Assembly (NCBI GenBank): GCA_947167015.1
Contig: CAMVGM010000002.1
Coordinates: 1 to 64,000 of the forward strand
Reading direction: 5' to 3'
Length of the DNA: 64,000 nt
Source: an uncultured Bacteroidales bacterium
Lineage (GTDB): Bacteria; Bacteroidota; Bacteroidia; Bacteroidales; UBA932
Below the pieces are notes generated by a model. It saw only the letters and a program-made list of their open reading frames with translations. It made no database searches and was not told where the DNA came from. Numbering within the stretch: the first letter of the stretch is position 1; every line of letters begins with the position of its first letter. Shown here in pieces: positions 1 through 12,572 of this stretch. Both the position numbers and the translations under genes were made by a program.

Positions 1-350
1 GGCACCACCTGGATGGTCTTGCCGAGGTAATCGCCCCGGCGCTCGCGGTCGATGACGGTCTTGTAGATGCGGCCGGTGGTGATGGAGTTCTCGCGTGTGG
101 TGCGGATGCCCGTGAAACGCTCGTAATGTCCCAGGTCCAGGTCGGTCTCCATACCGTCCGCAGTCACATAACATTCCCCGTGCTCATAGGGATTGAGCGT
201 ACCCGGGTCGATGTTGATGTAGGGGTCGAATTTCTGGATGGTGACCTTGAATCCACGCGCCTGCAGCAGCTTGCCGAGGCTGGCCGAAATGATGCCCTTC
301 CCAAGAGATGACACCACCCCGCCGGTGATAAAGATATACTTCGTATTCAT
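1..350 (-). CDS. pyrG: CTP synthase, N-terminal part (runs off left edge)
   Basis: Reverse translation begins [59 protein letters not shown], the hallmark CTP synthase N-terminus; start ATG at 350. Confidence 0.95.
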   Translation of the reverse strand, partial: MNTKYIFITGGVVSSLGKGIISASLGKLLQARGFKVTIQKFDPYINIDPGTLNPYEHGECYVTADGMETDLDLGHYERFTGIRTTRENSITTGRIYKTVIDRERRGDYLGKTIQVV

Positions 351-355
351 CTGTA

Positions 356-1702
356 TCATAACTTTTTGCAATACTCGTCAAGCGCTTTTGCAGCCACGTG
401 GCCGGAAGCCATCGCCCGGACCACCAGGGAAGGCCCGCTGGTCACGTCGCCGGCGAAGAAAACGTTCTCCCCCGCCTCGGGCAGTTGCGGTTTCAGGAAG
501 CCCATCGCCAGCAGGACGATGTCCGCCTTGACCACTTCCGGGTCTCCGGCGGGCACCATGACGGGACGTCCGCCATCCGGGTTGGGTTTCCAGTCGATGG
601 GCTGAATCTCCACGCCGGTCAGTTTGCCTTTTTCTCCGAGGAAACGGAGGGTGTTGATGTTCCAGCGGCGCTCGCAGCCTTCTTCGTGGGAGGAGGAGGT
701 CTTGAGCGTCCGCGGCCAGAGCGGCCAGGGGTTGGCCGGATCGTCCGGGCCCTCCGGCGGTTTGGGCAGGATCTCGATCTGCATCACGGACTTGCAACCC
801 TGGCGGTGCGCCGTACCGATGCAGTCGGAACCGGTGTCGCCGCCGCCGATCACCAGGACGTTCTTGCCTTTGCAGCTCACCCGCTCGCCAGCGGGCACCT
901 CGGCACCGTACAGCACCCGGTTCTGCTGCGAAAGCAGCTCAAGGGCGAAATACACCCCCTTCAGTTCACGCCCGGGCACGCTCAGGTCGCGCGCCGCAGG
1001 CGTACCGGTGGCGATGACGTAGGCGTCAAAGCCCTTCGGGAGGGCGTCCGGCGCCACTTCTTCGCCGTAACGGAAGATGATTCCCTCTGCTTCCATCAGG
1101 GCGATGCGGCGGTCGATGACCTTTTTGTTGAGCTTGAAATTCGGAATGCCGAAACGAAGCAGGCCGCCGGCCTTTTCATTCTTCTCGAAGACCGTCACGG
1201 TGTAGCCCATCCGGTTGAGCCGATTCGCGGCGGCAAGCCCCGCAGGGCCGGCACCGATCACGGCCACCTTGCAGCCGTTGCGCTCCGGACTCACGGGCCG
1301 GACGAAATTCTCGCGATAAGCGATCTCCGTAATGGCCGCCTCGTTCTCCCGGTTGGTGGTAGGCTGGTGCATCGTGAGGTTCAGCACGCAGGCCTTCTCG
1401 CAGAGCGCCGGGCACACACGTCCGGTGAACTCCGGGAAGTCGTTGGTGGCGTTGAGCAAGCGGTAGGCCAGCTCGAAATCCCCGTTGAACACGGCGTCGT
1501 TCCACTCGGGAGGGCGATTGCCCAACGGACACGCCCAGTTGCAGAACGGCACGCCGCAATCCATGCAGCGGGACGCCTGGAGACGGCGGTCGCCTTCGTT
1601 GAGCGTCTGCTCCACTTCCCCGAAATCCTGGATGCGGTCACGCACCGGCCGGTAGCCGGCCTCCTTGCGGGGTATCGTCAAAAATGCTTTGTAGTCTCCC
1701 AT
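356..1702 (-). CDS. gltD: Glutamate synthase small subunit (NADPH)
   Basis: 448 aa; CxxCxxxxC cluster ([16 protein letters not shown]), GAGPAG dinucleotide motif; directly downstream of gltB. Confidence 0.95.
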   Translation of the reverse strand: MGDYKAFLTIPRKEAGYRPVRDRIQDFGEVEQTLNEGDRRLQASRCMDCGVPFCNWACPLGNRPPEWNDAVFNGDFELAYRLLNATNDFPEFTGRVCPALCEKACVLNLTMHQPTTNRENEAAITEIAYRENFVRPVSPERNGCKVAVIGAGPAGLAAANRLNRMGYTVTVFEKNEKAGGLLRFGIPNFKLNKKVIDRRIALMEAEGIIFRYGEEVAPDALPKGFDAYVIATGTPAARDLSVPGRELKGVYFALELLSQQNRVLYGAEVPAGERVSCKGKNVLVIGGGDTGSDCIGTAHRQGCKSVMQIEILPKPPEGPDDPANPWPLWPRTLKTSSSHEEGCERRWNINTLRFLGEKGKLTGVEIQPIDWKPNPDGGRPVMVPAGDPEVVKADIVLLAMGFLKPQLPEAGENVFFAGDVTSGPSLVVRAMASGHVAAKALDEYCKKL

Positions 1703-1708
1703 AAGGCG

Positions 1709-4700
1709 TCAGTATTGGATTTGGAGGTGCTGCTGCATCTTTTCCTCCAGGGCGCGCAGGCGCTCCTGCTCGAGGACATGCTTGTATTCGATCGGGATGA
1801 CCTTGATGAAGTCGTCCACGGAACGGGTCCAGTCGTCCAGCAGCGTCCGGGCATGGGCGGAGCCGGTGTAGAGGTAGTGCTGGCGGATCAGTTCGTGCAG
1901 TTCCTTGCGGTCCAGTTTGTCGTCCACCAGCGAAATCTCGACCATGTCGAGGTTGCAGTAGTAGTCGAACACGTGTTCCGGGTCATAGACATAAGCCACG
2001 CCTCCGGACATACCGGCGGCGAAGTTGCGTCCCACGGGCCCCAGGACGACCACGCGTCCGCCGGTCATGTATTCGCAACAATGGTCGCCCGCGCCTTCGA
2101 CGACGGCGCGCGCGCCGGAATTGCGTACGGCGAAACGCTGACCCGCCCGGCCGGCAATATACATCTCGCCGCCCGTGGCTCCGTACAGGCAGGTGTTGCC
2201 CGCGATGATATTCTCCTCCGCCTTGAAGGTCGCGCGTGAAGATGGCCGGATGGCCACCCGGCCGCCGCTCAGGCCCTTGCCCACGTAATCGTTGGCCTCA
2301 CCTTCCAGACGCACGTTCACGCCGCCCGCTAGGAAGGCGCAGAAGCTTTGCCCGGCCGAACCCTTGAACTTGATGTTGATGGTGGAGTCCGGCAGGCCTT
2401 CGGTGCCGTACTTGGCGGCGATCCGGCCGCTGAGCATCGTACACACGGCCCGGTCGGTGTTGGCGATCGGATACTCCAGGCTGATCTCCTCTTTCCATTC
2501 GATGGCAGGCTGAGCAGCCTTGATGATCTCGAGGTCGCGCACCGGCGGGAGCGCATGCAGCGCCTCGCCGGACCAGCAGCAGGCCCCTTCCTCCCGGAAC
2601 AGCAGCCGGGACAGGTCCACACGGGCGGCCTTGGAGGCCGGCGCGGCGGTCTTGCGCACCAGCAGTTCAGTGTGCCCGACGATGTCGGAGAACTTCGTAA
2701 AGCCCATTTCCGAAAGGTATTCGCGCACCTCCTGTGCCAGGTAGGTGAAGTAGTTCACCAGATAGTCCGCCTTGCCGAGGAAGTGTTTGCGCAGCTCGGG
2801 ATCCTGCGTGGCTACTCCCGTGGGACAGGTGTTCAGGCTGCACTTGCGCATCATCACGCAACCCAGGACGATCAGCGGCAGGGTGCCGAAGCCGAATTCG
2901 TCGGCGCCCAGCAGTGCGAGCAGGACGACATCCCGTCCGGTCTTCAGTTGGCCGTCCACCTGCAGGCGTACCGATCCGCGCAGGCCGTTCCGGACCAGCG
3001 TCTGCTGCGCCTCCGCAAGACCGATTTCCGGGCTGATGCCCGCAAAGCGCATCGAGGAGGCGGGAGAGGCACCCGTGCCGCCCTCGGCGCCGGACACGAC
3101 GATCAGGTCTGCCTTGGCTTTCGCCACGCCGGCAGCAATCGTGCCCACGCCGCTTTCCGACACCAGCTTCACGCTGATGGCGGCGACCGGATTGACGTTC
3201 TTGAGGTCGAAGATCAGTTGGGAGAGGTCTTCGATGGAGTAGATGTCATGGTGCGGCGGTGGGGAAATCAGGGTAATGCCCGGGATGGAGTTGCGGGTCT
3301 TCGCGATGATGGCGTTGACCTTGAATCCCGGCAGCTGGCCGCCCTCGCCGGGCTTGGCGCCCTGGGCGACCTTGATTTGGATTTCCTCGGCGTTGACGAG
3401 GTATTCCGCCGTGACGCCGAAGCGTCCGGAAGCCACCTGCTTGGTCTTGCTGGACAGCGAGACGCCGTCCACGTCGCTGTGGTAACGGGCACTGTCTTCC
3501 CCGCCCTCGCCGGTGTTCGAGCGTGTGCCCAGGCGGTTCATCGCCAGCGCGATGGCCTCGTGGACCTCGATGCTCAGCGCACCGAAACTCATGGCGCTGA
3601 CCACGAAGCGCCGGACGATGTCTTCCACGCTCTCCACCTCGTCGATGGGAACGGCTTTGCCCCGCTTGAAGTCCAGCAGGTCGCGCAGGAAGATGAGGTC
3701 CTCCTTTCCGTCCACGGCGGCGGTGAATTCCTTGAATTTCCTGTAGCTGCCCAGGCGCGTGGCAATCTGCAGGGTGGAGATCGTCTCGGGATTCCACGCG
3801 TGCGGGATACCACCTTTACGGTAATGGAATTGTCCGACGTTGGGCAGGAAGTCCGTCATGGGAGCGTCCTTATAAGCCTGCGCATGGAACCACATCGCGT
3901 CGCGGGCAATGGTCTCCAGGCCGATGCCGCCGATGGAGGAACCTTCGGTGCCGAAGTAATCCCGCAGCAGCGAGGCGTCCAAGCCGATACTCTCGAAGAT
4001 CTTGGCCCCGCGGTAGGAGCGGATGGTGGAGATGCCCATCTTGGCCATGATCTTCAGCAGGCCCTTCTTCATCGCTTCGATATAATTGGTGCGGGCCGTG
4101 GCGTAGTTCAGCTGCAGTTTTCCGCCGTGCGCCAGGCTGGAGATGATGGCGAAGGACAGGTACGGGTTGATGGCCGAGGCGCCGTAACCGAGCAGCAGAG
4201 CGGCGTGCATCGTCTCGCGGATTTCCCCGCTCTCGACGATCAGCGCCGTCTGCACGCGCTTGCCGGTGGCGATCAGATGGTGATGCACCGCACTCACGGC
4301 CAGCAACGAGGGAATCGGGGCGTGGTTCTCATCCACTTCACGGTCGGACAGGATGATGTAGTTCACACCGTCGTCCACGCACTTTTCCGCCTTGCGGCAG
4401 AGGTTGCTCAGAGCCCGGCGAAGGTTCGACGCCGCGGCGGCGGAATCCGCCGCACATTCGAACAGGATAGGCAGCTTGACGGTGTTGAAGCCCTTGTACC
4501 GGATGTTGCAGAGCAGGTCCAGCTGCGTATTGGTCAGGATCGGGTGCGGCAGGCGGACCATCTTGCAGTTCTCTTCGTCCGGGGTCAGGATGCCGGTCCC
4601 CACGCGTCCGATGTACTCGAACAGCGACATCACCATCTGCTCACGGATGGAGTCGATGGGCGGGTTGGTCACCTGGGCGAACTGCTGCCGGAAATAGTTG

Positions 4701-6187
4701 AAGAAGCTCTGCGGGCGTTCCGTCAGCACGGCCAGCGGCGTATCGTTGCCCATTGAAGAGGTTGCCTCGATGCCCCGCAGGCACATCGGCTTGAGGCAGT
4801 TTTCCACATCTTCCGCCGTGCAGCCGAACAGGAGTTCCTTGTGCAGCAGGTCGGCTTCGTTGTGCTCGATCCGGCGGCCGCTGTGCAGGTCCTCCAGCTG
4901 GATGCGTCCCGCGGCCAGCCACTTGCGGTAGGGATGCTCCCTGGCCAGCTGTTCCTTAATCTCGGCGTCGTACCATATCTTGCCTTCCTTGGTGTCCACC
5001 AACAGCATCTTGCCCGGTTCCAAGCGGCCCTTGCACTCGATTTCAGTGGGGTCGAAATCCAGCACGCCCACCTCGCTCGCGACGACCAGCATGCCGCGCT
5101 TGGTGATGGTGTATCGGCCGGGACGCAGGCCGTTGCGGTCCAAGATGCCGCCGGCGTAACGGCCGTCGCTGAAGAGCAGCGTGGCCGGACCGTCCCAGGG
5201 CTCCATCAGGATGGAATGGTATTCATAGAAGGCGCGCAAGTCCTCCGAGATAGGATTCGTGCCGTCAAAACTCTCCGGCATCAGCACGGAGACGGCCTGC
5301 GGCAGGCTGAGCCCGCTCCGGGTCAGGAATTCCAGCGCGTTGTCCAGGCTGGCCGAGTCGCTCATATCCGGCTGGATGATGGGCGTGATGTCGCTGATAT
5401 CGCCCAGCGCCCCCGAGTTCAGCACGCTCTGGCGGGCCTGCATCCAGCTCCGGTTGCCCCGGATGGTGTTGATCTCGCCGTTGTGGCAGAGCATGCGGAA
5501 GGGCTGGGCCAGGCTCCACTGCGGGAAGGTATTCGTAGAAAAGCGGGAGTGGACGATCGCCATCGCGCTCGTGAACCACTGGCTCGTGAGGTCGGTATAA
5601 TACTCTCGCAGCTGGCGGCTGGTGAGCATCCCCTTGTATACGATGTTGCGCGTGGACAAGGAGCAGATGTAGTCGTCCTCCCCCAGCCTTTCAACGTGTT
5701 TGCGGATGCGGTAAAGTTTGCATTCGAAGTCCGCCTCCTCGATGAATTCCGCACTGGTCACGAAGATCTGCACCGTGAAGGGTTCGCCCTTTGCCGCCTC
5801 CTCGCCAAGGCAGGCGGAGTTCACCGGCACCTCGCGGACGTGGCTGAGCACGCAGCCCTCGTGTTCGACTTCGTTCCTGATGCAGTCCAGGATGCGCTCC
5901 CGCTTGGCCGCTTCCTTGGGCAGGAACACCAGGCCGGTGCCGTAACGTCCTTTTTCCGGGACGGGAATGCCCTGCAGGAGAATGAATTCGTGCGGGATCT
6001 GCAGCATGATTCCGGCGCCGTCGCCCGACTTGCCGTCTGCTCCCTCGGCGCCGCGGTGGCTCATGTTCTCGAGCACGGTCAGGGCGTTGTCCACCAGCTC
6101 GTGGGTCTTGTCGCCGCGGATGTTTACGACCATACCGACCCCGCAGGCATCGTGTTCCGATGCCGGATTATATAAACCGTCAGACAT
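1709..6187 (-). CDS. gltB: Glutamate synthase large subunit
   Basis: 1492 aa; N-terminal ...HDACGVGMV Ntn amidotransferase, FMN/3Fe-4S central domain, GXGXG C-terminal repeats. Confidence 0.97.
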   Translation of the reverse strand: MSDGLYNPASEHDACGVGMVVNIRGDKTHELVDNALTVLENMSHRGAEGADGKSGDGAGIMLQIPHEFILLQGIPVPEKGRYGTGLVFLPKEAAKRERILDCIRNEVEHEGCVLSHVREVPVNSACLGEEAAKGEPFTVQIFVTSAEFIEEADFECKLYRIRKHVERLGEDDYICSLSTRNIVYKGMLTSRQLREYYTDLTSQWFTSAMAIVHSRFSTNTFPQWSLAQPFRMLCHNGEINTIRGNRSWMQARQSVLNSGALGDISDITPIIQPDMSDSASLDNALEFLTRSGLSLPQAVSVLMPESFDGTNPISEDLRAFYEYHSILMEPWDGPATLLFSDGRYAGGILDRNGLRPGRYTITKRGMLVVASEVGVLDFDPTEIECKGRLEPGKMLLVDTKEGKIWYDAEIKEQLAREHPYRKWLAAGRIQLEDLHSGRRIEHNEADLLHKELLFGCTAEDVENCLKPMCLRGIEATSSMGNDTPLAVLTERPQSFFNYFRQQFAQVTNPPIDSIREQMVMSLFEYIGRVGTGILTPDEENCKMVRLPHPILTNTQLDLLCNIRYKGFNTVKLPILFECAADSAAAASNLRRALSNLCRKAEKCVDDGVNYIILSDREVDENHAPIPSLLAVSAVHHHLIATGKRVQTALIVESGEIRETMHAALLLGYGASAINPYLSFAIISSLAHGGKLQLNYATARTNYIEAMKKGLLKIMAKMGISTIRSYRGAKIFESIGLDASLLRDYFGTEGSSIGGIGLETIARDAMWFHAQAYKDAPMTDFLPNVGQFHYRKGGIPHAWNPETISTLQIATRLGSYRKFKEFTAAVDGKEDLIFLRDLLDFKRGKAVPIDEVESVEDIVRRFVVSAMSFGALSIEVHEAIALAMNRLGTRSNTGEGGEDSARYHSDVDGVSLSSKTKQVASGRFGVTAEYLVNAEEIQIKVAQGAKPGEGGQLPGFKVNAIIAKTRNSIPGITLISPPPHHDIYSIEDLSQLIFDLKNVNPVAAISVKLVSESGVGTIAAGVAKAKADLIVVSGAEGGTGASPASSMRFAGISPEIGLAEAQQTLVRNGLRGSVRLQVDGQLKTGRDVVLLALLGADEFGFGTLPLIVLGCVMMRKCSLNTCPTGVATQDPELRKHFLGKADYLVNYFTYLAQEVREYLSEMGFTKFSDIVGHTELLVRKTAAPASKAARVDLSRLLFREEGACCWSGEALHALPPVRDLEIIKAAQPAIEWKEEISLEYPIANTDRAVCTMLSGRIAAKYGTEGLPDSTINIKFKGSAGQSFCAFLAGGVNVRLEGEANDYVGKGLSGGRVAIRPSSRATFKAEENIIAGNTCLYGATGGEMYIAGRAGQRFAVRNSGARAVVEGAGDHCCEYMTGGRVVVLGPVGRNFAAGMSGGVAYVYDPEHVFDYYCNLDMVEISLVDDKLDRKELHELIRQHYLYTGSAHARTLLDDWTRSVDDFIKVIPIEYKHVLEQERLRALEEKMQQHLQIQY

Positions 6188-6242
6188 TGACTACTAACTG
6201 ATAATTCTACTAACCAACGCTATAAAAAGGGAGTACCGCTCC

Positions 6243-8417
<2,175 letters not shown>

Positions 8418-8467
8418 AATAAATACACTATTTGTTAAACTAACTGTTATCTTTTAATCAAAAAGCC

Positions 8468-8500
8468 AGAGAGGCTGATCCCGTCGGGACCAGCCTCTCT
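8468..8500. terminator. Orphan intrinsic-terminator-like hairpin (10-bp outer stem AGAGAGGCTG/CAGCCTCTCT plus 4-bp inner stem); on the minus strand followed by GGCTTTTTG
   Basis: Perfect inverted repeat 8468-8477 / 8491-8500 with inner TCCC-GTC-GGGA; lies upstream of the glnN start rather than downstream of a gene. Confidence 0.6.
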
Positions 8501-8524
8501 ATTATCTTCTGTTATTTCTCAATA

Positions 8525-8653
8525 ATGTGCCGCATACGGCTGGAGTTATACGCACAGAGAAACAACCTGGGACTGCTGGTTCCAGGACTGATTCTGCTGA
8601 TTATTGCGATTGTGTTTCACTACTTTTTAACCAAAAATTCGATTGCAAGTTAA
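8525..8653 (+). CDS. Putative 42-aa single-TM small protein MCRIRLELYAQRNNLGLLVPGLILLIIAIVFHYFLTKNSIAS
   Basis: Manual translation ATG 8525 to TAA 8651-8653; below the ORF-track size cutoff; contains a ~20-residue hydrophobic helix with charged flanks. Confidence 0.4.
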   Translation: MCRIRLELYAQRNNLGLLVPGLILLIIAIVFHYFLTKNSIAS

Positions 8654-8779
8654 GAAGAAATTTTATTAATGCAATACTTTTTTTCACTTTTTCGCAATCC
8701 TTCTCCTCGAGCCGACCGCCACACGCGAATAAGTGCGTAATCGAGAATAAAAAAATGAAAAACTGCCGAAGTGAATGCG

Positions 8780-8811
8780 TTTGCATAGCTAGCGCAAATG
8801 CGCTATATTTG
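8780..8811 (+). promoter_or_regulatory. Bacteroidota sigma-A promoter for nadE: TTTG (8780-8783) - N20 - TATATTTG (8804-8811)
   Basis: Exact match to TTTG-N19-21-TAnnTTTG, ending 5 nt before the nadE ATG. Confidence 0.7.
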
Positions 8812-8816
8812 CGTCT

Positions 8817-10751
8817 ATGAAGCGCTTTGGACTCATCCGTGTGGCGGCGGCGATGCCGCGCGTCCACGTGGCCGACCCGGCGGCAAATGCCCGGGAAATC
8901 ATGGACCTTTGCGGGAAACTTGCAGATCAGGCACCCTCCGTGGTCGTTTTCCCGGAGTTGAGCGTGACCGGCTACACCTGCGGTGACCTGTTCGGGCAGA
9001 ACCGGCTGCTCGCCGACGCGGAACAGGCGGTTGCCGAGATCGTCGCGAAAACTGCCCGTCAGGATGCGATGATCGTCATCGGCACCCCGGTGCGTCATGC
9101 CGGACGGCTCTACAACTGCGCCGTGGCGGCGCGCGGGGGCCGTATCCTCGGTATCGTGCCCAAGAGCTACCTGGCCGGCAACAACGAGTTCTATGAACCG
9201 CGCTGGTTCGCCCCGGCGCGCGCCCTCCCCTTCGGCGGCGCCCGCATCCGCTACGCCGGACAGGACGACATCTTGCTGGGCACGCGCCAGCTCTTCCGGA
9301 TCGGCGACGTGACGGCCGCCATCGAGATCTGCCAGGATCTCTGGGTCCCCGTTCCTCCCAGTTCGCAAGCCGCCCTCGCAGGTGCACAATTGCTGATCAA
9401 CCTGTCCGCCAGCAACGATTACCTTTTCAAACACGAATACCGCAAGAGCCTGGTATGCGCTACCTCGGCGCGGCTCTATGCCGCCTACGTCTATTGTTCC
9501 TGCACCGAAGGCGAATCCACCACAGACCTCGTCTGGGCCGGATCCTCGCTGATCTGCGAGAACGGTTCCATCCTCGCGGAGGCCGAACGCTATACCCGTG
9601 GCAGCCGATACATCGTCGCCGACATCGACGTCGAGCGCCTGGAGACGCTTCGCGCCAAGGAACACAGTTTCGGTTTTGAAGGGCCGGTAGCGCCCTACTG
9701 CGTCCAGGATTCGGGAGAGGCCAACCCGACGGATTTCGAGGCATGCCTGCTCCGCCGCGTGGAGCCGCATCCCTTCGTCCCGCAGGGAAACCCGGCCGAA
9801 CTTGACATGCGCTGCCGGGAGATCCTCGCAGCACAGGTAGCGGGTCTGGTCACGCGGCTGGAGCACATCCACTGCCGGAAAACCGTAATCGGCGTATCCG
9901 GCGGCCTGGACTCCACCCTGGCACTGCTCGTGACCGCCCTGGCGTTCGACACGCTCGGCATTCCACGCGAGAACATCATCGGCGTCACGATGCCCGGCTT
10001 CGGAACCACGCACCGCACGCACGACAATTCCCTGGAACTGATGCGCGAACTCGGCATCACCGCCCGCGAGATCTCCATCGTCCCCGCCGTGCGGCAGCAC
10101 TTCTCCGATATCGGGCAGGACGAGTCCGACCACGACCTCACCTACGAGAACAGCCAGGCGCGCGAACGCACGCAACTTCTCATGGATATCGCCGGGAAGG
10201 AGGGCGGCATCGTCGTCGGCACGGGCGACCTGTCCGAGCTCGCCCTCGGCTGGTGCACCTACAACGGTGACCACATGTCCATGTACGGGGTCAATTGCAG
10301 CGTCCCCAAGACCCTCGTGCGCACGCTCGTCCGCTGGGCGGCCGACAACAAGTTCGACGCCTCCGGTGACATCCACAAGACCCTGCTGGACATTGTGGAC
10401 ACGCCCATCAGTCCGGAACTGCTGCCCGCAGGCAAGGACGGCAAGATTGCCCAGAAGACCGAAGATACCGTCGGTCCATACGAGCTGCACGACTTCTTCC
10501 TCTACCACTTCTTCCGCTCCGGGGCAGGGCCCGACAAACTCCTCTTCCTGGCCCGCAAGGCCTTTGCCGGGGAGTATGACGAAGCGACCCTCCGTGAATG
10601 GCTGGAAACCTTCCTGAAGCGTTTTTTCCGCCAGCAGTTCAAGCGATCCTGCCTGCCTGACGGACCGAAAGTCGGCTCCGTGTCCCTCTCGCCGCGTGGC
10701 GACTGGCGCATGCCTTCCGACCTGGAGTGCTGGTGGAAACTCAGTGACTGA
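8817..10751 (+). CDS. nadE: Glutamine-dependent NAD+ synthetase
   Basis: 644 aa; N-terminal nitrilase-like glutaminase, SGGLDSTLAL PP-loop, GTGDLSELALGWCTYNGDHMSMY. Confidence 0.95.
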   Translation: MKRFGLIRVAAAMPRVHVADPAANAREIMDLCGKLADQAPSVVVFPELSVTGYTCGDLFGQNRLLADAEQAVAEIVAKTARQDAMIVIGTPVRHAGRLYNCAVAARGGRILGIVPKSYLAGNNEFYEPRWFAPARALPFGGARIRYAGQDDILLGTRQLFRIGDVTAAIEICQDLWVPVPPSSQAALAGAQLLINLSASNDYLFKHEYRKSLVCATSARLYAAYVYCSCTEGESTTDLVWAGSSLICENGSILAEAERYTRGSRYIVADIDVERLETLRAKEHSFGFEGPVAPYCVQDSGEANPTDFEACLLRRVEPHPFVPQGNPAELDMRCREILAAQVAGLVTRLEHIHCRKTVIGVSGGLDSTLALLVTALAFDTLGIPRENIIGVTMPGFGTTHRTHDNSLELMRELGITAREISIVPAVRQHFSDIGQDESDHDLTYENSQARERTQLLMDIAGKEGGIVVGTGDLSELALGWCTYNGDHMSMYGVNCSVPKTLVRTLVRWAADNKFDASGDIHKTLLDIVDTPISPELLPAGKDGKIAQKTEDTVGPYELHDFFLYHFFRSGAGPDKLLFLARKAFAGEYDEATLREWLETFLKRFFRQQFKRSCLPDGPKVGSVSLSPRGDWRMPSDLECWWKLSD

Positions 10752-10755
10752 GCCT

Positions 10756-12168
10756 ATGTTCGAAAAGGTCGTATCCTTCCTGAACGGCATCATCTGGAGC
10801 CCCGCCCTGGTGGTGCTCCTGGTGGGTGCCGGGCTGTATTTTTCCGTCCGGACCCGCTTCGTCCAGGTGCGCCGTTTCGGGCTGATGCTGCGCTCGCTCT
10901 TCGCCCGCGCCGAGAAGACGCCGGACGGCAAGCAGCACGGCATCTCCTCCTTTGAGGCTTTCTGCGTGGCCCTGTCGGGCCGCGTAGGCACGGGCAACAT
11001 CGTGGGCGTGGCCACCGCCATCGCCCTGGGCGGCCCCGGCGCCATCTTCTGGATGTGGATCATCGCCTTCTTCGGCGCGTCCACGGCCTTCGTGGAGTCC
11101 ACCCTCGCCCAGCAGTACAAGTTCCGCCACGCCACAGTCTTCCGCGGCGGCCCCGCCAGCTACATCGAGAAAGGCCTCGGCCTGCGCTGGCTGGGCGTCG
11201 TGTTCTCCGTCCTGGTCCTGATCGGCTACGGAACCTTCCTGCCCACCGTCCAGTCCAACGGGATGGCGGGCGCCCTGGGCAACTCCTTCAACCTGCCGCC
11301 GCTCGCCGCCGGACTCGGCCTCGCCTTCCTGCTGGGGCTCGTGATCATCGGCGGCATCAAGAGCATCGCCCGCGTGGCCTCCATCGTCACCCCGTTCATG
11401 GCCCTGGGATACATCGTCATCACGCTGGTCGTCATCGCCCAGCACCTCGACGCCGTGCCCGCCGTGCTGCGTTCCGTCGTCACGGGCGCCTTCGGCATCG
11501 AACCCGTGGCGGGAGGCATCCTCGGCTCCACCATCATGATGGGCGTCAAGCGGGGCATCTTCTCCAACGAGGCCGGCGAGGGCGGCGGCGCCATCGTGTC
11601 CGCTTCCGCCGCGGTCTCCCACCCCGCCAAACAGGGCCTGGCGCAGGCTTTCTCGGTCTATGTGGACACGCTGCTCATCTGCACCGCCACGGCCCTGATG
11701 ATCCTCTGCTCGGGCACCTACAACATCCTGGACGAGAAGACGGGCGAGATGCTGGTGGCCGGCGCGCCGCAGCTCGGCGACAATTATGTCGGATATACGC
11801 AGGCGGCCGTGGATTCCGTCCTGACGGGCTTCGGCGGCACCTTCGTGAGCATCGCCCTGGTCTTCTTCGTCTTCACCACCGTGATGGCCTATTACTTTTA
11901 CGGGGAATCCAGCATCATGCAGATCTTCGAGGGACGGCCCGGCAGCAAGAAGGCCGAGAAGGCCTGCATCTGGATCTTCCGCTTCTCGCTGCTCGGGATG
12001 GTCGTCTTCGGCGCCCTGCGCGAGACGGACGTCATCTGGCAGCTGGGCGACGTAGGCGTGGGCATCACCGCGTGGATCAACGTCGTGGTGCTGCTGATCC
12101 TCTGCCCGCACGCCATCAAGGCCCTGCGGGAATATGAGTCCTCCCTTCCCAAAAAGCGCAAGAAATGA
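10756..12168 (+). CDS. Sodium:alanine/glycine symporter (AGCS family)
   Basis: MFEKVVSFLNGIIWSPALVVLLVGAGLYFSVRTRF..., SGRVGTGNIVGVATAIALGGPGAIFWMW, GRVG/NEAGEGG signature; start set at ATG 10756 rather than ORF start 10696. Confidence 0.93.
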   Translation: MFEKVVSFLNGIIWSPALVVLLVGAGLYFSVRTRFVQVRRFGLMLRSLFARAEKTPDGKQHGISSFEAFCVALSGRVGTGNIVGVATAIALGGPGAIFWMWIIAFFGASTAFVESTLAQQYKFRHATVFRGGPASYIEKGLGLRWLGVVFSVLVLIGYGTFLPTVQSNGMAGALGNSFNLPPLAAGLGLAFLLGLVIIGGIKSIARVASIVTPFMALGYIVITLVVIAQHLDAVPAVLRSVVTGAFGIEPVAGGILGSTIMMGVKRGIFSNEAGEGGGAIVSASAAVSHPAKQGLAQAFSVYVDTLLICTATALMILCSGTYNILDEKTGEMLVAGAPQLGDNYVGYTQAAVDSVLTGFGGTFVSIALVFFVFTTVMAYYFYGESSIMQIFEGRPGSKKAEKACIWIFRFSLLGMVVFGALRETDVIWQLGDVGVGITAWINVVVLLILCPHAIKALREYESSLPKKRKK

Positions 12169-12572
12169 GCATCAAACCCTACCTGCACGAAGTCAAATAC
12201 TACGAGACCGACAAGATGGGCGTCACCCATCACTCCAACTACATCCGTTTCATGGAAGAAGCCCGCATCGACTGGATGGACCAGCTAGGCTACGGTTTCG
12301 ACCGGATGGAGGCGGAGGGCATCGTCTCCCCCGTCGTCGGCGTGAGCTGCAACTACAAGAAAACCACCACCTTCAAGGATGTCATCGAGATTTCCGTGAA
12401 GGTCAAGCAACTCAGCGAGGTCAAGCTCATCATCGCCTATGAGATGCGCGTGGAAGGCCGGCTCGTGTGCACCGGCGAGACGGTGCACTGCTTCTTCGAC
12501 GGCGGCCGCCCGGCGGTCATCGCCGAGCGCTTCCCCGCCCTGTACGCCGCGATGAAGGAAACCCTGGCCTAA
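12165..12572 (+). CDS. Acyl-CoA thioesterase, YbgC/4HBT hot-dog family
   Basis: 135 aa; YYETDKMGVTHHSNYIRFMEEARIDWM motif. Confidence 0.9.
   Translation: MSIKPYLHEVKYYETDKMGVTHHSNYIRFMEEARIDWMDQLGYGFDRMEAEGIVSPVVGVSCNYKKTTTFKDVIEISVKVKQLSEVKLIIAYEMRVEGRLVCTGETVHCFFDGGRPAVIAERFPALYAAMKETLA

Noticed and set aside
10696-10755. N-terminal extensions of ORF-track models (e.g. AGCS symporter, ilvE, leuB, lipoprotein 16581-17057, 606-aa protein)
   Set aside because: The extensions overlap neighbouring genes or intergenic DNA and precede obvious family-typical start residues or signal peptides.
8601-11135. 844-aa minus-strand ORF opposite nadE and the AGCS symporter
   Set aside because: Antisense to two clear CDSs; composition typical of GC-rich shadow ORFs. 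The same reasoning applies to 398-2239, 2348-4756, 6357-8402, 49017-51389, 57849-60608, 60487-62046 and 62091-63815.
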